Assembly (NCBI RefSeq): GCF_900129855.1
Contig: NZ_LT670819.1
Span: forward strand, 1,364,001 to 1,428,000
Direction of reading: 5' to 3'
Source of the DNA: Streptomyces sp. 3214.6
GTDB taxonomy: Bacteria > Actinomycetota > Actinomycetes > Streptomycetales > Streptomycetaceae
DNA: 64,000 nucleotides
The translations under genes and the position numbers were made by a program. Positions 36,881-46,430 of the stretch are shown piece by piece (the stretch's first letter is position 1; each line of letters begins with the position of its first letter). The notes under the pieces were generated by a model. It was not told the origin of the DNA. It worked only from the letters and a program-made list of their open reading frames with translations, and ran no database searches.

Positions 36881-37448
36881 AAGAAACGGCGTGCACGATC
36901 AGTGAGGCGAGCTGTTCGTACGCCTCCGCGTCGGACAGCCCGGTGCGCGCCTTGAGCTCACCCTGCTGGATCTGCCGCATGGTCGCGGCGGCGACCTCGC
37001 CGACGAAAGCGGTGTGCACCTCGCGGAAGGCGCCGTCCGAGACGCCCTCCGCGATCAGCCGGCGCACCCGCTCCGCGGCCATCCTGGTGTTGGCCTCGTA
37101 CACCTCGCGGGCCGGCGGGAAGTCCGCCACGTCGTCGAGAAACCGGCGCGAGAGCGGGCGCAGCTGTTCGGCCACGGCCGTCAGGTACACACGGACCCGG
37201 TCCGAGGGGTCGACGGTCTGCGCCACCCGCTTCTCGACGGCCTCGGTCGCCCCGCGGAAGTAGTGCTTGACCGCCTCCACGACCAGCCCCTGCTTGCTGC
37301 GGGCGAGCTGGTACAGGGTCGTCTTGGAGCAGCGCAGCCGCTCGGCGAGGTCGTCCAGCGTGAGGTCGGAGAAGCCCTCCGCCGTCAGCAGCGCGACGAG
37401 ACGTTCCAGCAGGTCGGCCTGTCTGGCGGTGCGGCGAGGGGACGGCAT
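36876..37448 (-). CDS. TetR-family repressor
   Basis: The protein is 190 aa. The HTH (about 12-58) contains [23 protein letters not shown] with the characteristic TLY; the C-terminal ligand domain is helical and ends [18 protein letters not shown]. It precedes the acyl-CoA dehydrogenase/SDR pair on the same strand. The ligand is probably the acyl-CoA degraded by them. A tandem repeat overlaps the stop codon. Confidence 0.9.
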   Translation of the reverse strand: MPSPRRTARQADLLERLVALLTAEGFSDLTLDDLAERLRCSKTTLYQLARSKQGLVVEAVKHYFRGATEAVEKRVAQTVDPSDRVRVYLTAVAEQLRPLSRRFLDDVADFPPAREVYEANTRMAAERVRRLIAEGVSDGAFREVHTAFVGEVAAATMRQIQQGELKARTGLSDAEAYEQLASLIVHAVSS

Positions 37449-37530
37449 GATCCCAGCCTAGCCTCCCTGGTTACTCTCCGGTCACTGTCCCGGTCACTCC
37501 CGGGTCGGCCTCCCGGTCGCCGTCCGCTCG

Positions 37531-38514
37531 TCAGTGCGCCGCGTCCAGCCGGGTGCGCTGGTCCTCGGTCAGTTCCAGGTCGAGGGCGGCCAGGTTCTCC
37601 TCCAGCTGCGCCACCGACGACGCTCCGGCCAGCGAGACGATCGGCAGCGCGCCGCCCGACTGCCAGGCCAGCACGACCTGGCTGACGCTCGCGCCGGTCT
37701 CCTTGGCCACCTCGCGCAGCACGGCGAGCCGGCTCGGGGTGCCCGGGTGGTCGTAGTCCGCCGGGAGCCGGTCCTGGCGGGCGTAGGCGCCCTTGAGCAG
37801 CGGCGAGTACGCGACGAGGGTCAGGCCGGGCTCCGCCCGCAGATAGCCGAGGAGTTCCGGGCCCGCGTGTCCGAGGCTGCCGTCCGGAAAGAGATCGTCG
37901 GGGATGTCGGTGCGCGGACGCAGGTGACTGTGCTGGTACTGGAGCACCTCGTAGCCGGGCAGTCCGGCCGCGGCGGCGAGCGCGCGGGCCCGCTCCACGC
38001 GCCACATGGCCTGGTTGCTCACTCCGAGCAGACCGACCGTGCCCTCGGCGACGAGCTCCCCGAACGCCTCGACGGTCTCACGCTGCGGGACGGTGTGGTC
38101 GTCGATGTGGGCGTAGAGCAGGTCCAGCTTCTCGACGCCGAGCCGCTGCCGGCTGCGTTCGGCGGACTCGCGGATCACCTTCGCCGAGAGGCCCTCCCGG
38201 TTGTCGGTGTAGCTGGTGCCGGGGGCGAGGGGGCGGGCGCCGAGCTTGGTCGCGACGACGATCTCGTCTTGGACGCCCCGGCTGCGCCGCCACCGGCCGA
38301 GCAGTTCCTCGCTCTGGCCGCCCTGGCCGCCGTCCACCCAGAAGGCGTAGTTGTCGGACGTGTCGACGAAGTTCCCGCCGGCCTCGACATACCGGTCGAG
38401 AATCGCGAAGGACGTCTCCTCGTCCGTCACCGACCCGAACAGCATCGCCCCGAGCGCGAGCACGCTGACCTCGCGGCGGGTGGCCGGGTCTGCGCCAATG
38501 GTGCGGTACCTCAT
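37531..38514 (-). CDS. Aldo-keto reductase
   Basis: The protein is 327 aa; GGGAGGGATCC precedes ATG 38514. The AKR tetrad is visible: Asp and Tyr in NFVDTSDNYAF near 47-52, Lys in VVATKLGA near 88, and His in LLYAHIDDH near 130. The AKR11/12-type TVGLLGVSNQAMW segment follows. It reduces aldehydes or ketones with NADPH. The upstream region holds a MerR-type palindrome but no MerR gene. Confidence 0.9.
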   Translation of the reverse strand: MRYRTIGADPATRREVSVLALGAMLFGSVTDEETSFAILDRYVEAGGNFVDTSDNYAFWVDGGQGGQSEELLGRWRRSRGVQDEIVVATKLGARPLAPGTSYTDNREGLSAKVIRESAERSRQRLGVEKLDLLYAHIDDHTVPQRETVEAFGELVAEGTVGLLGVSNQAMWRVERARALAAAAGLPGYEVLQYQHSHLRPRTDIPDDLFPDGSLGHAGPELLGYLRAEPGLTLVAYSPLLKGAYARQDRLPADYDHPGTPSRLAVLREVAKETGASVSQVVLAWQSGGALPIVSLAGASSVAQLEENLAALDLELTEDQRTRLDAAH

Positions 38515-38578
38515 GGTGGATCCCTCCCGTACGGCCGAAGTCGGTCCGTCCTCTCCGGCTCGAAGGGGAGTCTTCAAC

Positions 38579-38594
38579 TTGAAGTGCGCTTCAA
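38579..38594 (-). promoter_or_regulatory. MerR-type operator upstream of the aldo-keto reductase
   Basis: TTGAAG-TGCG-CTTCAA is a perfect inverted repeat 65 bases before the reductase start, with a further CTTCAA directly upstream (38572-38577). Actinobacterial MerR regulators commonly bind ACTTGAAG-type dyads in long-spacer promoters of such reductases. No MerR gene is in the vicinity, so the regulator acts in trans or has been lost. Confidence 0.55.
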
Positions 38595-38827
38595 CGCAAG
38601 GGATTTAGGGTTGTCGGCAGAGAAGCGATGCACCGGTACGCCCGGCGAAGGCGGGCACCGTCCACCGAGCCGCGCCACTGCGGGGTCCGGCGTGCCGCAG
38701 TGGTGCGGGGCATCTGATGGGCTGATGGACTGGGGCGCGTTCGCAGCCGCCCGACTCGTCCGGTGTCACCCATCGTCGGTCACCCCGGTCAGTGGTGGCG
38801 TATCCACCACACAGCAAGCAGATCACC

Positions 38828-39149
38828 GTGGAATCGCGTCTCAACTTCTTCGCCCACCCTCTCGCGGGGAAGGTGCTGAAGCCTCCATCTGGTCGCGGCC
38901 TGGCGGGAGGCGAAGGTGTTCACCGATGCCGAGCGCGCCGCCCTGGAGTTGACGGAGCAGGGCACGCGTATCCCCGACGCCGCCGGTGGGGTGCCGGACG
39001 AGACGTGGGAGAACGCCGCCAAGCACTTCGGCGAGGACCAGCTGCTCGCCGCGCTGGTCTCCCTCATCGCCCTCATCAACGCCTACAACCGCGTGAACGT
39101 CATCGTCAAGCAGCCGGCCGGCGACTACCAGCCCGGCCAGTTCGGCTGA
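38828..39149 (+). pseudogene. Carboxymuconolactone decarboxylase/AhpD-like gene with internal frameshifting deletion
   Basis: From GTG 38828 one frame reads VESRLNFFAHPLAGKVLK, the typical N-terminus of a one-domain AhpD-like protein. At about 38882 another frame takes over with LHLVAAWREAKVFTDAERAA and runs through ALVSLIALINAYNRVNVI to PGQFG and a stop. The intervening 60-70 residues, which carry the family's catalytic CxxC and nearby His, are missing, and the junction is out of frame. The 77-codon open frame from 38916 is only the C-terminal half. The gene is dead. Confidence 0.75.
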
Positions 39150-39248
39150 CCTTCCTCGGCTACAACGCCCTCGCCCTGCCCATTGCCGCCGGCAGACAAC
39201 GGGGAAACGCGGGGATCCACCCCAACCGCCCTCCCCACCACGCTCACC

Positions 39249-39287
39249 CTCGCGTGCCGGCCGACAGTCCACCGGTCGGCACGCGAG
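39249..39287. terminator. Hairpin terminator after the multicopper oxidase
   Basis: An 11-bp stem (CTCGCGTGCCG with CGGCACGCGAG), extended after one mismatch, lies 12 bases beyond the oxidase stop on the minus strand. It may also serve the decayed gene on the plus strand. Confidence 0.75.
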
Positions 39288-39298
39288 AGGGCCGGCGA

Positions 39299-40915
39299 TC
39301 AAGCCTGGTAAGCCACCAGCGCCATCATCCCGACCTCGCCGTGATACGCGTTGTGGCAGTGCAGCATCCACTGGCCGGGGTTGTCCGCGTCGAACTCCAC
39401 CGACAGCGTCTTCTTCGGCAGCACGATCGCGGTGTCCTTGCGCGGGCCGCCGCCGGCGAGCTGGTACGTGTGGCCGTGCAGGTGCATCGGGTGCCACATC
39501 TGCGTCGTGTTGACGAAGTCCAGCCGTACCCGCTGGCCCTCCTCGACGAGGAGGGGGTTCGCGGCCGGGTCGTCCATGTCGAACGCCTTGCCGTTGATGG
39601 CCCAGTTGTACTTGTCCATGCCGCCGGTCAGCTCGATGCGGTGCACCCGGTCCGCGTTCTTCGACGCGAGCCGGACGTCGTCCGCCGCCCTCAGCTGGGA
39701 GGCGGTCAGGATGCTGCCGTCGAGTTCCTTCGGCCGGACGGACGCCCGCGGCGCGCTGCCGGATCCGGTGCGGACCAGGGCCATGCCGCCGGCGTTCTTG
39801 CCCTCCGCCAGGGCGACGAGCGGGAAGACGCCCTCGCCGAGGGTGACCAGGACGTCGTAGCGCTCACCCATGCCGATCAGCAGCGCATCGACCTGCTGGT
39901 GCTCGACAGGGAAGCCGTCGGTGTGGGTGATCGTCAGCTTGTGGCCGCCGAGTGCCACCCGGTACGCCGTGTCGCCGCCCGCGTTGATGATCCGCAGCCG
40001 TACGCGCTTGCCGGGCCCGCCCCGGTAGACGTCCGGGTCCGCGGGGACGCGCCCGTTGACCAGATGGTACGGGTGCTTCACGTCGCCGGCGTCGCCGCCG
40101 AGGAGCTCGCTCTCGGCGCCCATCAGCATGAACTTCATGGACATCCCGCCGGGCGAGGACGAGGCGGACGGGGAAGCGGAACCGTCGCCCATGTCCATCC
40201 CCTCCATGTCTCCCATGTCCCCCATGTCGTGGCCACCGTGGCCACTGCCGGAGCCGTCGCCCATGTCCATGCCGCCCATGCCCTGCCTCAGCTCGGCGAG
40301 GACTTCGTCGGGGGTGCCGGTGACACCGTCGATCCAGTCGTCCAGGACGACGACCCACTCGTCGTCGTACGACAGCGGCTCCTTCGGGTCCTCGACGATC
40401 AGGGGCGCGTACAGGCCCCGGTCGAGCTGGACACCGACATGAGGGTGGAAGAAGTAGGTGCCGGGGGCGTCGGTGCGGAACCGGTAGGTGAAGTTGGAGC
40501 CCGCCCGCACCGCCTTCTGGGTGGTCGGGGGCACGCCGTCCATGTCGCTGCGCAGGGCGAGGCCGTGCCAGTGGACGGACGTGGCGGTCCGGTCCGGCAG
40601 CTGGTTGGAGAGTTCGGCGGCCAGCGTGTCGCCGACCGACAGCCGGATCTCCTCGCCCGGGGCCCGGCCGCTGAAGGCCCAGCTCCTGGCCGTGACACCA
40701 CCGCCCAGGTCGAGCATGGCGGACGCGGCGGTCAGGGTCACGTTGCGCACCGTGCCGGTGCTGGGGCGCTTCTTCTCGGCTGCGGCGACCGCCGAGCCGG
40801 AGGGACTCACAAGGGAAGGCGTACTGTCGGAGCCGCTGCTGCAGGCGGCGAGCGCGCCCGCGCCCGCGACGCCGAGGCCGGCCAGCAGGGCGGAGCGGCG
40901 ATCGATGCTGTTCAT
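39299..40915 (-). CDS. Multicopper oxidase with Met/His/Asp-rich insert, probable Tat lipoprotein
   Basis: The protein is 538 aa; GAGGA precedes ATG 40915. The N-terminus has twin arginines (IDRRSALLAG) and a lipobox-like LAAC near 25, so export through Tat and lipidation is likely. Copper sites: HWHG near 115, FHPHVG near 155, HPMHLHGH near 475 and HCHNAYHGEVGMM near 515, where the last Met is the type-1 axial ligand. An insert of about 45 residues (about 205-250) is dominated by Met, Asp, Gly and His, as in copper-tolerance oxidases that shuttle Cu(I). It probably oxidises Cu(I) outside the cell. A DUF6153-like gene 94 bases upstream shares the strand and the CsoR-type operator beyond. Confidence 0.93.
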   Translation of the reverse strand: MNSIDRRSALLAGLGVAGAGALAACSSGSDSTPSLVSPSGSAVAAAEKKRPSTGTVRNVTLTAASAMLDLGGGVTARSWAFSGRAPGEEIRLSVGDTLAAELSNQLPDRTATSVHWHGLALRSDMDGVPPTTQKAVRAGSNFTYRFRTDAPGTYFFHPHVGVQLDRGLYAPLIVEDPKEPLSYDDEWVVVLDDWIDGVTGTPDEVLAELRQGMGGMDMGDGSGSGHGGHDMGDMGDMEGMDMGDGSASPSASSSPGGMSMKFMLMGAESELLGGDAGDVKHPYHLVNGRVPADPDVYRGGPGKRVRLRIINAGGDTAYRVALGGHKLTITHTDGFPVEHQQVDALLIGMGERYDVLVTLGEGVFPLVALAEGKNAGGMALVRTGSGSAPRASVRPKELDGSILTASQLRAADDVRLASKNADRVHRIELTGGMDKYNWAINGKAFDMDDPAANPLLVEEGQRVRLDFVNTTQMWHPMHLHGHTYQLAGGGPRKDTAIVLPKKTLSVEFDADNPGQWMLHCHNAYHGEVGMMALVAYQA

Positions 40916-41009
40916 GTGGGTTGTCCTCAATCTCTCTGTACGCATGGGCGACACGTGCGCAGTCGGCTCCTCGGCATGAGAAAACGGCGAGGAGGCCGTT
41001 GGGCACGGC

Positions 41010-41504
41010 CTAGATGCGCAGCTGAGAGAGAACGGACAGATCCGGCGGCGCGCGGCTCACCGCGGCGGCAGGCACCGCACCAGGGACGACTGCGCCGTAC
41101 GCGTTGAGATCCCCTGACACCGTTGAGTTTGCCGGTGGCACGAGGGTGACCTCGTCGACGCTCACCGGCGCGCAGTGCTGCATGCCCATGCCGGCACATG
41201 CCGCGCTCGCGGTGCCGTACGCAGCGGGTCCGGCCAGTGCGGCCGCCGCCGACTCCGCGGCCGCGGCTCCGTGCGCGTGCCCAGACAGCTCCATGGCCGG
41301 CGGTGCGGGATCGCCCGCCATCACCATGCCCCCGGGCATCACATGCGCGGCGGACGACGGTGACGGGGCCATGGGCGTGGCCATCGCCTCGTGGTGAATC
41401 AGTACGGCCAGCGCGGCGACCAGGGCGATGACAGCAGCCCACGCCCAGCGGGCGACGCCACGAGGGGCGCGAGTCCGCGAGACGAGGGCTGCCTGTACCG
41501 CCAT
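41010..41504 (-). CDS. DUF6153-like small membrane protein, His/Met-rich
   Basis: The protein is 164 aa (ATG 41504; an in-frame GTG precedes it). One membrane helix (AWAAVIALVAALAVLIHHEAM) is followed by a Met/His/Ala-rich exported segment containing HVMPGGMVMAG, GMGMQHC and a C-terminus SQLRI. Such features match the DUF6153 family seen in Streptomyces copper loci. It probably sits in the membrane and binds copper through Met, His and the single Cys. It shares strand and operator with the oxidase. Confidence 0.7.
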   Translation of the reverse strand: MAVQAALVSRTRAPRGVARWAWAAVIALVAALAVLIHHEAMATPMAPSPSSAAHVMPGGMVMAGDPAPPAMELSGHAHGAAAAESAAAALAGPAAYGTASAACAGMGMQHCAPVSVDEVTLVPPANSTVSGDLNAYGAVVPGAVPAAAVSRAPPDLSVLSQLRI

Positions 41505-41546
41505 CACTTCACCGGGGCTTCCGTCGAGAGGATTGCCCGATCACTA

Positions 41547-41561
41547 TACCCCGGGGGGGTA
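41547..41561. promoter_or_regulatory. CsoR-type copper operator
   Basis: TACCCC-GGG-GGGGTA matches the actinobacterial CsoR dyad (TACCCC-N3-GGGGTA). On the minus strand a TATAGT -10 box (41543-41548) abuts it. It lies 43 bases before the DUF6153-like gene and 135 bases before the divergent DUF5134 gene, so it may control both. No csoR gene is present in the window. Confidence 0.75.
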
Positions 41562-41695
41562 AAGGACGGATGAGGGGTGGATTCGTGAGGCCCTCGGCCA
41601 CATGAGGGCCCTGCCGCACTCCCGTCCCTGAACACCCGCACCTTCCACCACGTACTCAGGGCATCAGAGTGGTCACCCCGATGTGGAGGGCAGCA

Positions 41696-42619
41696 ATGGG
41701 AAGTCCGGCCCTGACTTGGTCTCTGGTGGCGGTCTCCGTGCTCGTCGCGATGGTGGGCCTGGCGCGGCTGGCGGCGGCCGACAGCAGAGAGGTCCGGTTC
41801 GCCGCGGGAGGCGACCTGGTCATGGCCGGGGGAATGGCCGCCATGTTCCTGCCCGCCACCTCGGCGTCCTTCGGGGATCACGGAATCTTGTGGGTGACGG
41901 CGTTCGCCGCCGTCGGTCTCGGCGGAATCGTGCTGTCCGTACATCACACACGGCGACTTGGCTGGCGTCACGGCCGGCACTGGGCACACCACATCATCGG
42001 CAGTGCCGCCATGGTGATCATGACGCTTGCCATGCCCGGCAGCGCCTCCGGGCCCGTTCTCGCCCTGGGCACGTCCGGGCACGGTCACGGTCACGGAGCA
42101 GCGAGCACGGAAGGTTCCCCGGAAGCGACGGACGCGGCCGGAATGGCGGGGATGGGCCATTCCATGACGGGAATGTCAGGTCACGGCCATTCGGGGATGG
42201 CCGGTCACGACATGGCCTCCGCCGGCACCCAGGCAGCAGCGTCCTCCGGCTCCGCCTCGGTCTGGCGTCTGGTCCTGGTCGGACTCGCCGTGTACTTCGC
42301 ACTCTCGATCGCCGCGTCCCTGTGGACGCGCTTCCGCGGCGCCGACCGGTCCACCGCGGCAGCAGGCCGCCGCGGTGGCCGATCCCGCTGGATGCACCAC
42401 GTTCTGGCCCTGCCCGACGCGGTGGTCGTGTTCATCGCGTCGCTGGCCATCTCCGTGTGGGACAGGACCCGGCTGAGGAGCGAAAAGCACCGTTCCCACG
42501 CGGCTACGGGCGGCCGACGCCGTCGGCGGGCGCCGGGCACCTCACCCGGTGCAGCGCTGCTGGCCCACATCGGCATGGGCAGCACGATGTCCGCGATGCT
42601 GGTCATGATGGCCGCCTGA
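41696..42619 (+). CDS. DUF5134-like polytopic membrane protein, His/Met-rich
   Basis: The protein is 307 aa. ATG 41696 is selected for the GGAGGG seven bases upstream. It has four helices in the N-terminal half (about 5-25, 38-58, 65-85, 98-118), a middle loop rich in His, Gly and Met (GHGHGHG, GMGHSMTGMSGHGHSGMAGH), one further helix near 195-212 and a basic C-terminus ending in MGSTMSAMLVMMAA. The helix pattern and loop resemble DUF5134 proteins found with copper-handling genes. Probably a membrane copper-binding protein. Confidence 0.72.
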   Translation: MGSPALTWSLVAVSVLVAMVGLARLAAADSREVRFAAGGDLVMAGGMAAMFLPATSASFGDHGILWVTAFAAVGLGGIVLSVHHTRRLGWRHGRHWAHHIIGSAAMVIMTLAMPGSASGPVLALGTSGHGHGHGAASTEGSPEATDAAGMAGMGHSMTGMSGHGHSGMAGHDMASAGTQAAASSGSASVWRLVLVGLAVYFALSIAASLWTRFRGADRSTAAAGRRGGRSRWMHHVLALPDAVVVFIASLAISVWDRTRLRSEKHRSHAATGGRRRRRAPGTSPGAALLAHIGMGSTMSAMLVMMAA

Positions 42620-43207
42620 CGGGCGGGCCGGCCGTCAGCCTGGCCTCGAGGCAGGGACCGCCGTCCCACGCCCGAGGGCCTTTGCCATCTCCTTCAGCCA
42701 GCCCGCATGACCGTGCGGCAGCCGACCGCCTGCGACTTGCCGACGCCGCTCTCGACACAGTCGGCGGCACCGGCTCTTCAGACGGTTTCCCTCCGTGGAT
42801 GCATTCGCCACGACTCCGGGTCCCGGCCGTGGCGAGTGAGAGCCCGGAGCACCCCGTCATCCGGTGGTGATCTCCGATTCGACCGGAACGACGGCCGACT
42901 GGTGGTGACCGGGGACGAGGAGAGTACGGGGCAGGAGCCAGGGCACGGCCACGTCGAGGAGAGCGGGACTACGCCACCCCAGTCCTCTCCGAGTACGGAC
43001 AGCGAGGGTGAGGGAGAGGCCGGACACGTCGACGACGCCACGCGCACTGAGTCCCTTGGAGCCGACAGGCGGTCAGCCGTCTGCCGGCTCCCAGCGGACC
43101 AACCCGGTCGGCACCGGTCGCTGCGGGTACGGGTCGCCCGTCACCAGGGCAGGACCAGCGGGGCGGGCACCAATCGGTGCCCGCCCCTGGAGCTGGGGGC
43201 CGGTGGG
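42620..43207. other. Gap without a recognisable gene
   Basis: No frame on either strand gives a convincing protein. The composition remains coding-like on the minus strand in places, but phrases break frame and lack family motifs. The only clear element is the terminator hairpin at 43160-43187. Confidence 0.45.
43160..43187. terminator. Perfect 12-bp terminator hairpin after the MFS gene
   Basis: GGGGCGGGCACC (43160-43171) and GGTGCCCGCCCC (43176-43187) pair without mismatch around a four-base AATC loop, 21 bases beyond the MFS stop on the minus strand. Confidence 0.85.
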
Positions 43208-44503
43208 TCAGACAGTGGCGGGCTGCGGCTCGGGGGCGGGAGCCTTCAGGCGGCCGGTGCTGTGCAGGCCGTGCAGGGCGGCCGCGCAGGCGAGGCCGAG
43301 CACGGTCAGGGAGATCCACGGCAGTGCAGGCATTCCGGCGGCGCGGGCCGCGTCGAGTGCGGCGCCGGTGAGGAGGTTGCCGAGGGTGATGCCGATGCCG
43401 CAGATGGTGTTGTAGAGACCGTAGTGGGTGGCGACGAGTCGGTTGCCGGAGAGGCGGACGATGGTGTCCATCTCGAACGGGTAGGCGATCATGGTGCCGA
43501 TGGCCAGCAGTAGCGCGGCGAGCGTCGGCGGTACCGCGGCGAGCAGCCACAGCCCCACGCCGGATCCGGGTACGGGCACGGCGGTGGCGAGCAGAAGTGG
43601 CACGAACGCCAGACCCATCAGCGCCAGGCCCCGCACGAGTGCCTGGCCGGGCTCGTAGCGGGCCTTGCACCAGGCGGTCGCCCGTGTCTGTCCGAGGATG
43701 GTGCTCAGTCCGGAGACCGCGAAGAGCACCGCCACCGAGGCCGTGCCGAACTCCCCGTCGCCGCCGAGCCGTCGCACTTCCAGGGGCAGGGACAGGTAGA
43801 CCTGGAATGTCAGTACATACGAGCCGATCATGGCTGCGGAGAAGAGCAGGAACGGCCGGTTGGCGAGGATGCCACGCCACTGGGCGAGCACGCTCTCGCG
43901 GTCCCCCTCCCGCTCTTCCCCCGCGTTCTTGCGGCGGGCGGGAAGGGCTCGGATCTGCACGACGGACAGCAGCGCGAAAATCCCGGCCGCCACCAGGCAG
44001 GTGACGCGGAAGTCCACCCCGGTCAGCACCATCCCCACCAGCGGTCCGAGCAGAATCCCGGCTTGGTAGAAGACGTTGAACAGCGCGAACGCCTCCACTC
44101 GGCGCTCCCCCGCGTCCGCGGCGAGATAGGCGCGTACGGCCGGGTTGAACAGTGCGCCCGCCAGTCCGGTGGCCGCCGAGGCGGCGAGCAGGGCCGGCAG
44201 TGAGTCCACCAGGCCGAGCGTGGCGAAGCCGACGGTGCGCAGGACGCACCCGGCCACGATCATCGGCTTGTAGCCGAGCCGGTCGGCGAGCGTGCCGCCG
44301 ACGAGGAACATGCCCTGCTGGCTGAAGTTGCGCACGCCCAGGACGAGTCCGACGATCCAGCCGGCCAGTCCCAGGGTGCCGGAGAGGTGGGCGGCCAGAT
44401 AGGGCATCAGCATGTAGAAGCCGAGGTTGATGGTGAACTGATTCACCATCAACAGCTGGACGCTGCCCTCGTACGAGCGCACCTGCGTGTACAGCCCCTT
44501 CAC
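43208..44503 (-). CDS. Major facilitator superfamily transporter
   Basis: The protein is 431 aa, starting at GTG 44503, which overlaps the PLP-enzyme stop (GTGA) and has GGAGGGGAAG upstream. It has about 11-12 helices. The loop 2-3 motif [17 protein letters not shown] is the MFS signature A, and a central cytoplasmic loop is rich in charged residues ([15 protein letters not shown]). Coupling to a cysteine-synthase-like enzyme suggests export of that enzyme's product or uptake of its substrate, in a copper-associated region. Confidence 0.85.
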   Translation of the reverse strand: MKGLYTQVRSYEGSVQLLMVNQFTINLGFYMLMPYLAAHLSGTLGLAGWIVGLVLGVRNFSQQGMFLVGGTLADRLGYKPMIVAGCVLRTVGFATLGLVDSLPALLAASAATGLAGALFNPAVRAYLAADAGERRVEAFALFNVFYQAGILLGPLVGMVLTGVDFRVTCLVAAGIFALLSVVQIRALPARRKNAGEEREGDRESVLAQWRGILANRPFLLFSAAMIGSYVLTFQVYLSLPLEVRRLGGDGEFGTASVAVLFAVSGLSTILGQTRATAWCKARYEPGQALVRGLALMGLAFVPLLLATAVPVPGSGVGLWLLAAVPPTLAALLLAIGTMIAYPFEMDTIVRLSGNRLVATHYGLYNTICGIGITLGNLLTGAALDAARAAGMPALPWISLTVLGLACAAALHGLHSTGRLKAPAPEPQPATV

Positions 44504-45669
44504 CGCTTCCCCTCCGGAGCCTCGGACTCGGTGCTCGGGATGTCCCCGGAACCCCCGATGTCCTTGGCGACTTCCTGCGACGTGTCCTGGAGTGTGAGGG
44601 GATCGACCACGGTGGTGCACCGGGTCCAACGGGAGACCTCCTTCTCGTCCGGGCGGCCGATCAGCTCCGGCTCCGGAGCTGGAGGTGAGTCCAGCAGGCC
44701 GTGGGCAGCGCAGTAGTCGTCGTCGTACACAGTCCCCAGGTAGCGCTGCGGGCCGTCGGGGAAGATCGCCACGATGCGGGCGTCCGCGGGCATCGTCCGG
44801 GCCAGCCAGCCGGCCACCAGGGCGACCGCCCCCACGCTCCATCCCCCGGTGGCGTAGTGCGAGGCGGCGAGCTGCCGGCAGGTCCACACCGCCTCGGGCG
44901 GGGCCACCCAGTGCACCTCGGAGAAGTTCTCGTAGGCGACGTTGCGGGGGTAGATGCTGGAGCCGAGTCCGCGCATCAGGCGGGGCCGGGCGGGCTGGCC
45001 GAAGATCGTCGAACCCGTGGTGTCCACGCCCACGACCGTCAGGTCCGGGTACAGCTGGCGCAGCACCCGGGAGACGCCCGCGGAGTGGCCGCCGGTGCCG
45101 ACGCTGCACACCAGGACGTCGATGTCCCCCATTTCGGAGGCGAGTTCGAGGGCCAGGGGGGTGTAGGCGGCGACGTTGTCCGGGTTGTTGTACTGGTCCG
45201 GGCACCAGGAGTCCGGGTGCCGCTCCAGCAGCCGCTGCACGCGCTCACGGCGGGCCTGCTGCCAGCCGCCGGTCGGGTGGGGCTCGGAGACGACGTTGAC
45301 CTGGGCGCCGTACGCGGTCAGCAGCCGGATCATGGACAGCTCCAGCCCCGGGTCGGTGACCAGGGTGACCGGGTGGCCGTACACCATGCCGGCCAGCGCC
45401 AGTCCCAGGCCCAGCGTTCCGCTGGTGGACTCGATGATCCGTCCGCCGGGCCGCAGATCGCCGCGGGACCGGGCCCGCTCGACCATGTGGAGCCCCGGGC
45501 GGTCCTTGATGCCGCCAGGGTTGAAGCCCTCGAGCTTCGCCCAGAAGCCGCGTCCGGCCGGGGCCAGCGGCTCCGAGACCCGCAGCAGGGGCGTGTTCCC
45601 CACCAGTTGCGACAGCGCGGACTGGCCGGAGGGGGAGGTGGTCTTCCGCGAAGACGTCAGTGACTGCAT
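44500..45669 (-). CDS. PLP-dependent cysteine synthase/SbnA-like enzyme
   Basis: The protein is 389 aa. The fold-type-II motifs are present: LVGNTPLL near 24, the Schiff-base lysine in [12 protein letters not shown] near 50, the phosphate loop [10 protein letters not shown] near 195, and [11 protein letters not shown]. Housekeeping CysK is about 310 aa with NPxxSVKDR; the GGIKDR form and the 60-residue C-terminal extension are closer to SbnA/2,3-diaminopropionate-synthase-like or other specialised beta-replacement enzymes. It is coupled to the MFS gene. A role in a small amino-acid-derived metallophore or thiol is possible but unproven. Confidence 0.82.
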   Translation of the reverse strand: MQSLTSSRKTTSPSGQSALSQLVGNTPLLRVSEPLAPAGRGFWAKLEGFNPGGIKDRPGLHMVERARSRGDLRPGGRIIESTSGTLGLGLALAGMVYGHPVTLVTDPGLELSMIRLLTAYGAQVNVVSEPHPTGGWQQARRERVQRLLERHPDSWCPDQYNNPDNVAAYTPLALELASEMGDIDVLVCSVGTGGHSAGVSRVLRQLYPDLTVVGVDTTGSTIFGQPARPRLMRGLGSSIYPRNVAYENFSEVHWVAPPEAVWTCRQLAASHYATGGWSVGAVALVAGWLARTMPADARIVAIFPDGPQRYLGTVYDDDYCAAHGLLDSPPAPEPELIGRPDEKEVSRWTRCTTVVDPLTLQDTSQEVAKDIGGSGDIPSTESEAPEGKR

Positions 45670-45805
45670 GTTGTCGCTCTCGCTCGATGAATGCACAGGG
45701 CGGGATTCATCACGCGCGCACCTCGACGACCGGCTCGGATCGCAGATCCGTGCTCGGTACCGTCTGGCGCGCGGCAGCCTGCGATGCCGGCTGCGGGCGG
45801 GAGGT

Positions 45806-46255
45806 CTAGATGCGCAACCGGGCCGTACGGGTGAGTTGCGTCCGGCCGTTGCCTGGCAGGCTCCATCTGCGCGTCCCCCGAAGAGCCGAGGGGCGTCCGA
45901 GGGCCACGGCCCCCGCGACAAGTGGTGCCGGGGCGTCCGCGCCGGGGGATGGCTGCTCCGGTGCCTCGGCCGCCGTACGAACGACCGCCTCATGCACGCA
46001 CTCCTCGGCACCGTGCGACGGATGCGGAGTATGCGGCCCGTGCCGGTGCGCCTCCCCCGGCGACACCTCTGACGCTGCGACGGCACTGGGCTTGAGCCCG
46101 TGCGGCTCCTCGTCCGTTCCGGGCCCGTGTCCGACGGCGCACACGACGATCGCCACCAGCAGGACACCCCGGATCAGGGAGCCGAGCCGGCGCGGCCATG
46201 GTGAGCCGGCCGAGATGCGCCGTGCGTACAACGGCATACGGAAATATGACGGCAC
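45806..46255 (-). CDS. DUF6153-like small membrane protein
   Basis: The predicted protein is 149 aa; GTG 46255 is used because GGAGG lies four bases upstream (ATG 46237 is the alternative). A membrane helix ([16 protein letters not shown]) is followed by a His-rich exported part ([19 protein letters not shown]) and ends in RTARLRI, echoing the C-terminus of the protein encoded at 41010-41504. It probably binds metal outside the membrane. Second of three such genes in the island. Confidence 0.6.
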   Translation of the reverse strand: MPSYFRMPLYARRISAGSPWPRRLGSLIRGVLLVAIVVCAVGHGPGTDEEPHGLKPSAVAASEVSPGEAHRHGPHTPHPSHGAEECVHEAVVRTAAEAPEQPSPGADAPAPLVAGAVALGRPSALRGTRRWSLPGNGRTQLTRTARLRI

Positions 46256-46430
46256 AGGTCCTCCGTGCGGCCGTCACCTCCCGGTGGTACCGAGAGGGCA
46301 GCATGCATGGGTGGGGGTAGGACGGCGTTGGTGCGACCTGGATTCCCATCGTGTGGACGGAATCCGGATCTCGCCGTGCAGGTCAGGCGAACCGGTGAAA
46401 ACCGGAAGGCCGGCTGGAGGAATCCTGGCT

